Shown one piece after another: positions 60,850 to 64,000 of a DNA stretch of 64,000 nt; within the stretch, counting starts at the first letter, position 1, and each line of letters starts with the position of its first letter. Where the stretch lies: the NCBI RefSeq assembly GCF_029714285.1, contig NZ_CP121662.1, positions 2,790,001-2,854,000 on the forward strand, read 5' to 3'. Under the pieces are notes generated by a model. That model saw only the letters and a list, made by a program, of their open reading frames with translations, made no database searches and was not told where the DNA came from. Source of the stretch: Rhizobium sp. CB3090. GTDB lineage: Bacteria; Pseudomonadota; Alphaproteobacteria; Rhizobiales; Rhizobiaceae. The translations under genes were made by a program, and so were the position numbers.

Positions 60850-61458
60850 CTATTTCTTTAACGCCCTGATGGCAAATTCGACGAGTTCGTCGGGCTCAGC
60901 CCGGTTGGTCTTGGCGAGACATTGCGCGACCATTTGCGGATGGCACAAAATAACCGTTGCCGCGCCGAAGCATTTCGAGGCAGCGACCGGATCCTGGTCC
61001 ACAAACTCGCCGGCGGCGATGCCTTCGGCAATGATTTCAGCCATGAGATCGTGGATCCGGTCGAGGTGCTTTTCGATGACATGCCAATCGCGCTCGATGG
61101 CAACGACCACCATCTCATGCACCTTCTGTTCGTCGAGCATCGTCTCGAGCGTCATCTTGTGTTGGGCAAGAGTATAGGCACGCAGCCTCTCGGAAGCGCT
61201 GATCGGCTGGTGGCGGATGTCGTAGGCCATCTTGTAACTCTGCGCGAGCATGCGCCCGCAGATCGCCTGATGGATTTCCGTCTTGGACGCGAAGAACCGA
61301 TAGATATTCGCGGTCGACATGCCGAGATCGCGGGCGATGTCGGCGACCGTCGTTTTGCTGTAACCGTAGTGGCGGAACAGCTTCTCGGCGGAATCGAGGA
61401 TCCGCGTCACGTTTTCCTGACGTGCAGGATCAGCGTTGGCCGCAGAAAGATCGAGCAT
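60850..61458 (-). CDS. TetR-family transcriptional regulator
   Basis: A 202-residue TetR-type repressor. The helix-turn-helix is near residues 25-60: AEKLFRHYGYSKTTVADIARDLGMSTANIYRFFASKTEI. The C-terminal ligand-binding domain contains FGAATVILCHPQMVAQCLA. It is the first gene upstream of the adaptor and pump genes, 74 bases apart, and probably represses the operon until an efflux substrate binds. Confidence 0.93.
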   Translation of the reverse strand: MLDLSAANADPARQENVTRILDSAEKLFRHYGYSKTTVADIARDLGMSTANIYRFFASKTEIHQAICGRMLAQSYKMAYDIRHQPISASERLRAYTLAQHKMTLETMLDEQKVHEMVVVAIERDWHVIEKHLDRIHDLMAEIIAEGIAAGEFVDQDPVAASKCFGAATVILCHPQMVAQCLAKTNRAEPDELVEFAIRALKK

Positions 61459-61675
61459 TGCGTTGCTTCCGAATTACGAGTGACGATTTTCAATTTTCGT
61501 CATTCGTAATTCATCATGACGCAAATGTCAAGAAAGCGCCCCGCAAAGCGAGGCGGTCGAAACTTGCCGATGAGTATTTCCGCGAAAAGGTATCCGGAGC
61601 CTGAGTGCGGGATTGCACATTTACGGCGGAAAAGCGCCGCACCATCGGCGCGGCGCTCCCCGTTGAAAGACGCTC

Positions 61676-62107
61676 TTAGGCGGCATGCACTTCTAGAGAG
61701 ATCGGAACGGAAGCGAGCGCCTTGGAGACCGGGCAACCGGCCTTGGCTTTATTGGCGAGTTCGGTGAACTTAGCTTCGTCGGCGCCGGGAACCTTGCCGG
61801 TCAGCGTCAGGTGGATAGCGGTGATGGCAAAGCCGCCTTCGACGCTTTCGAGCGTGACCTTGGCGGTCGTTTCCATGCTTTCGGCGGTGAAACCGGCCTC
61901 ATTGAGGATCAGCGACAGAGCCATGGTGAAGCAACCGGCATGGGCCGCACCGATCAGCTCTTCCGGATTTGTGCCGGGAACGCCTTCGAAGCGGCTGGAA
62001 AAACCGTAGGGATAGTGATTGAGCGCACCGCTCTGGGTCGAGATCTGACCCTTGCCGTCCTTCAGACCGCCGGACCACTGGGCCGAACCTGTACGATTGA
62101 TCTGCAT
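61676..62107 (-). CDS. OsmC-family peroxiredoxin
   Basis: A 143-residue OsmC protein. The two redox cysteines are in AAHAGCFTMALSLIL (near residue 59) and KAGCPVSKAL (near residue 124). The N-terminal block GSAQWSGGLKDGKGQISTQSGAL is typical of OsmC rather than Ohr. It reduces organic hydroperoxides and protects the cell under oxidative and osmotic stress. It stands alone, with about 210 bases of gene-free sequence upstream. Confidence 0.94.
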   Translation of the reverse strand: MQINRTGSAQWSGGLKDGKGQISTQSGALNHYPYGFSSRFEGVPGTNPEELIGAAHAGCFTMALSLILNEAGFTAESMETTAKVTLESVEGGFAITAIHLTLTGKVPGADEAKFTELANKAKAGCPVSKALASVPISLEVHAA

Positions 62108-62317
62108 GCCGTCCTCCTAGTCGTTGATTGAACGCCGGAAAGAGCCCCTTGCCCTCCCCGCAATGGCCGATAGGAAGCAGTACCGAAGCGCGCGCTGGGT
62201 TCGTTGAACGCATAGCCGCCTGGAATGCTCTGGAACTGCCTCGACCGGCTATATAACGCTCTATCCGCCGAAGACGACCGCACCGTAACAATTAACCTGC
62301 AGGGCAGGCGCCTACCT

Positions 62318-63289
62318 CTACCCCCTCCTGCGGCCAGCCGCAGCCGAGCGAATATTGTCCAACGTCACGGCGATCAGCAGGATGGAGCCGAGCACGAGAT
62401 ACTGATAAAAAGCCGGGATATTGAGGAGATTCATCACGTTCTGAGCGATACCCATGATCAGAACGCCGACGATGACGCCGCTCATCGACGCCCGGCCGCC
62501 CGCAAGCGAGACACCGCCGAGAACGCAGGCCGAAATGACTAGCAGCTCCAACCCGATCGCCGCGTTCGGCTGGCCTGATGTTATCCGCGACGACAGCAGA
62601 ATGCCGGCGATGGCACAGATGAAACCCTGCAGCGTGAATATCCAAATTCGCATTGTGGCAACGTTGACGCCCGCGAGCCGCGACGCCTCCGGATTGCCGC
62701 CGATCGCTAGCGTGTTCTTACCGAAAGTGGTGCGGTTCAGCACGAAGCCGAACAGGATGAACAGGATCACCATGATCCAGATCGGCGTCGGAATGCCGAG
62801 AAAGGTCGAAAGCGCCAGTTGGTAGAAATTCGGGTCGTTGATGCCGACGGCGCGGCCGTCCGAGGCGATCAGCGCCAGGCCGCGGACGATCTGCATGGTG
62901 GCAAGCGTCGCAATCAGCGCATTGATGCGCACCTTGGCGATGAGCACGCCGTTGACCAGGCCGACGATCGCGCCGCAAACGAGTGCCGCCAACAGCCCGA
63001 GAATGATGGAGCCGGTAACATTCGAGGCCATGACTGCGATCATGCCGCAGAAAGCGACGGTCGAGCCGACGGAAAGATCGAAGTCGCGTGACGCCAAGCA
63101 AAACATCATGGTGCAGGCAACGATGCCGATCGTCACCACCGATTGCAGCAGGCCGATCATATTGCGTTCGGTCAGGAAATTCGGAACCGTCAGCGACACG
63201 ATGACGAAGGCCACCGCGAAGATGACGACGAGCCCCTGTTCGCCGAGGAGGATTTTTTTCAAGGAGGACTTCAAGGAAGACATCGTCAC
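62318..63289 (-). CDS. Sugar ABC transporter permease (AraH-like, CUT2)
   Basis: A 323-residue permease of the RbsC/AraH family. GTG 63289 has AGGGA at close spacing; an ATG at 63283 (MSSLKSS) is possible. Spans include VVIFAVAFVIVSLTVPNFL and ILGLLAALVCGAIVGLVNGVL; the family motif CLASRDFDLSVGSTVAFCGMIAV is near residue 68. Closest to AraH of the L-arabinose importer. It lies downstream of the ATPase gene that leaves the window, separated by a palindromic repeat. Confidence 0.9.
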   Translation of the reverse strand: MTMSSLKSSLKKILLGEQGLVVIFAVAFVIVSLTVPNFLTERNMIGLLQSVVTIGIVACTMMFCLASRDFDLSVGSTVAFCGMIAVMASNVTGSIILGLLAALVCGAIVGLVNGVLIAKVRINALIATLATMQIVRGLALIASDGRAVGINDPNFYQLALSTFLGIPTPIWIMVILFILFGFVLNRTTFGKNTLAIGGNPEASRLAGVNVATMRIWIFTLQGFICAIAGILLSSRITSGQPNAAIGLELLVISACVLGGVSLAGGRASMSGVIVGVLIMGIAQNVMNLLNIPAFYQYLVLGSILLIAVTLDNIRSAAAGRRRG

Positions 63290-63311
63290 GATTTCCCTAG
63301 TCAGAATGCCC

Positions 63312-63421
63312 TAGAGCGGGATGCCGAAAAGTGTGTGCGGTTTTCGGGCGACATCCCGCTAACTTTTTGATTTAGAGCCGGATGATTTCAGGTCGATTCG
63401 ACGTGAAATCATCCGGCCCTA
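63312..63421. repeat. Double palindromic element inside the araGH operon
   Basis: The left module AGCGGGATGCCGAAAAGTG and GGTTTTCGGGCGACATCCCGC forms one hairpin; the right module GCCGGATGATTTCA (63377-63390) and TGAAATCATCCGGC (63404-63417) forms a perfect 14-bp stem. The element sits between the ATPase and permease genes and encodes the last residues of the ATPase. Confidence 0.75.
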
Positions 63422-64000
63422 GCAGCGTTTTTGTCCGGCAGTGCAGCGGTCAGAATCTGGTGCTCGTTGAAATCGGACCGCGCCACATCGGCGGCGACCT
63501 TGCCGCCGCACATCACGATGATCCGGTCGGAAATGCCCATGACCTCCGGCAGCTCGCTGGAGACGACGACGATCGCCATTCCGCCGGCCGCCAGCTCATA
63601 GAGGATTTCATAGATTTCCGATTTCGCTCCGATATCGATGCCGCGCGTCGGCTCATCGATGACCAGCACCTTGACGCCCTGTTCGGACAGCCAGCGGCCG
63701 AGAATGACCTTCTGCTGGTTGCCGCCAGAGAGATTGATAATGTCCTGCTTGCGCGACGGCGTGCGCACGCGCAGCCTGGCGATGAATTGATCGGCAAGGG
63801 CCGCCTCCTTGCGCGGGTTCAACAGGCCGAACGGAGAGAAATGCCGCCGCGAGGAAATGGCGATATTCTCCTGAATCGAGCGGCCCTGGATGATCCCATC
63901 GAGCTTGCGGTCTTCCGGGCAGAGCACCATACCGGCATGGATCGCTGCCTTGGGATTGTTCGGAGCGACCGTGACCCCATCGATGGCGACCGTACCCTGA
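63409..64000 (-). CDS. Sugar ABC transporter ATP-binding protein (AraG-like, partial)
   Basis: The C-terminal 196 or so residues of a double ABC ATPase of the CUT2 type; the N-terminal part lies outside the window. Visible are the start of this part QGTVAIDGVTVAPNNPKAA, the motif CPEDRKLDGIIQ, signature LSGGNQQKVILGRWL and Walker B VLVIDEPTRGIDIGAK. AraG/MglA/RbsA proteins have this layout, with the second nucleotide-binding site degenerate. The last four residues (ARAG) and the stop are encoded by the palindromic repeat. Confidence 0.9.
   Translation of the reverse strand, partial: QGTVAIDGVTVAPNNPKAAIHAGMVLCPEDRKLDGIIQGRSIQENIAISSRRHFSPFGLLNPRKEAALADQFIARLRVRTPSRKQDIINLSGGNQQKVILGRWLSEQGVKVLVIDEPTRGIDIGAKSEIYEILYELAAGGMAIVVVSSELPEVMGISDRIIVMCGGKVAADVARSDFNEHQILTAALPDKNAARAG

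Overview
The window is a 64 kb stretch of a GC-rich alphaproteobacterial genome, almost certainly a Rhizobium or close Rhizobiaceae relative and probably chromosomal. Three things point there: the conserved block murA - DUF2948 - hisD - UPF0262 - LMW phosphatase - infA - maf - yacG - tRNA-Phe; a sorbitol/mannitol (smo/mtlK) operon of the Sinorhizobium type; and RIME-like intergenic mosaic repeats. No CRISPR array, rRNA operon or prophage is visible.

Layout. (1) 1-11.8 kb: a divergent catabolic cluster under an IclR regulator. The minus-strand arm encodes a sugar ABC importer (SBP, two permeases, ATPase), an enolase-superfamily acid-sugar dehydratase, an L-rhamnose-mutarotase-like protein, a Gfo/Idh/MocA oxidoreductase, a MaoC hotdog protein and a solute-binding-like protein without signal peptide that runs off the left edge. 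The plus-strand arm encodes an amidohydrolase/lactonase, a second MaoC protein and a class III CoA-transferase. Importer, lactonase and dehydratase suggest oxidation of a sugar or deoxy-sugar; the CoA-transferase and MaoC proteins suggest a later acyl-CoA stage that does not match a standard sugar route. (2) 11.9-18.8 kb: transaldolase and a divergent SorC regulator, an AraC/Ogt fusion, nth, two small membrane proteins and an RpiR regulator. (3) 18,876-20,304: a complete IS701-family element with terminal inverted repeats and a CTAG target duplication. (4) 20.3-30.2 kb: polyol utilisation: FGGY kinase, HAD phosphatase, mtlK, smoKGFE, the regulator smoC and a FucU/RbsD protein; the smoS slot is empty. 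(5) 30.4-35.2 kb: an OmpR-type two-component pair, a ROK kinase overlapping cutC, and a hypothetical membrane protein. (6) 35.3-40.0 kb: the prkA-yeaH-spoVR stress module. (7) 40.5-46.95 kb: the housekeeping block, bounded by tRNA-Phe and tRNA-Thr.

(8) 47-51.6 kb, immediately after tRNA-Thr: an AT-richer accessory segment with low gene density. It holds an AIPR-family protein with an apparent PD-(D/E)xK nuclease-like N-terminus, a coiled-coil protein with two membrane spans, a small GPRGG-motif protein, a DUF982 protein and decayed sequence. It is the best candidate for a small defence island. (9) 51.9-62.1 kb: an otnK/pdxA2 acid-sugar module, a FUSC-type membrane protein, a metallophosphatase, a TetR-RND efflux operon and OsmC. 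(10) 62.3-64 kb: the end of an araGH sugar ABC operon that leaves the window on the right.

Several gene ends lie inside dispersed repeats, and both binding-protein ABC operons have stem-loops between the SBP gene and the first permease gene.
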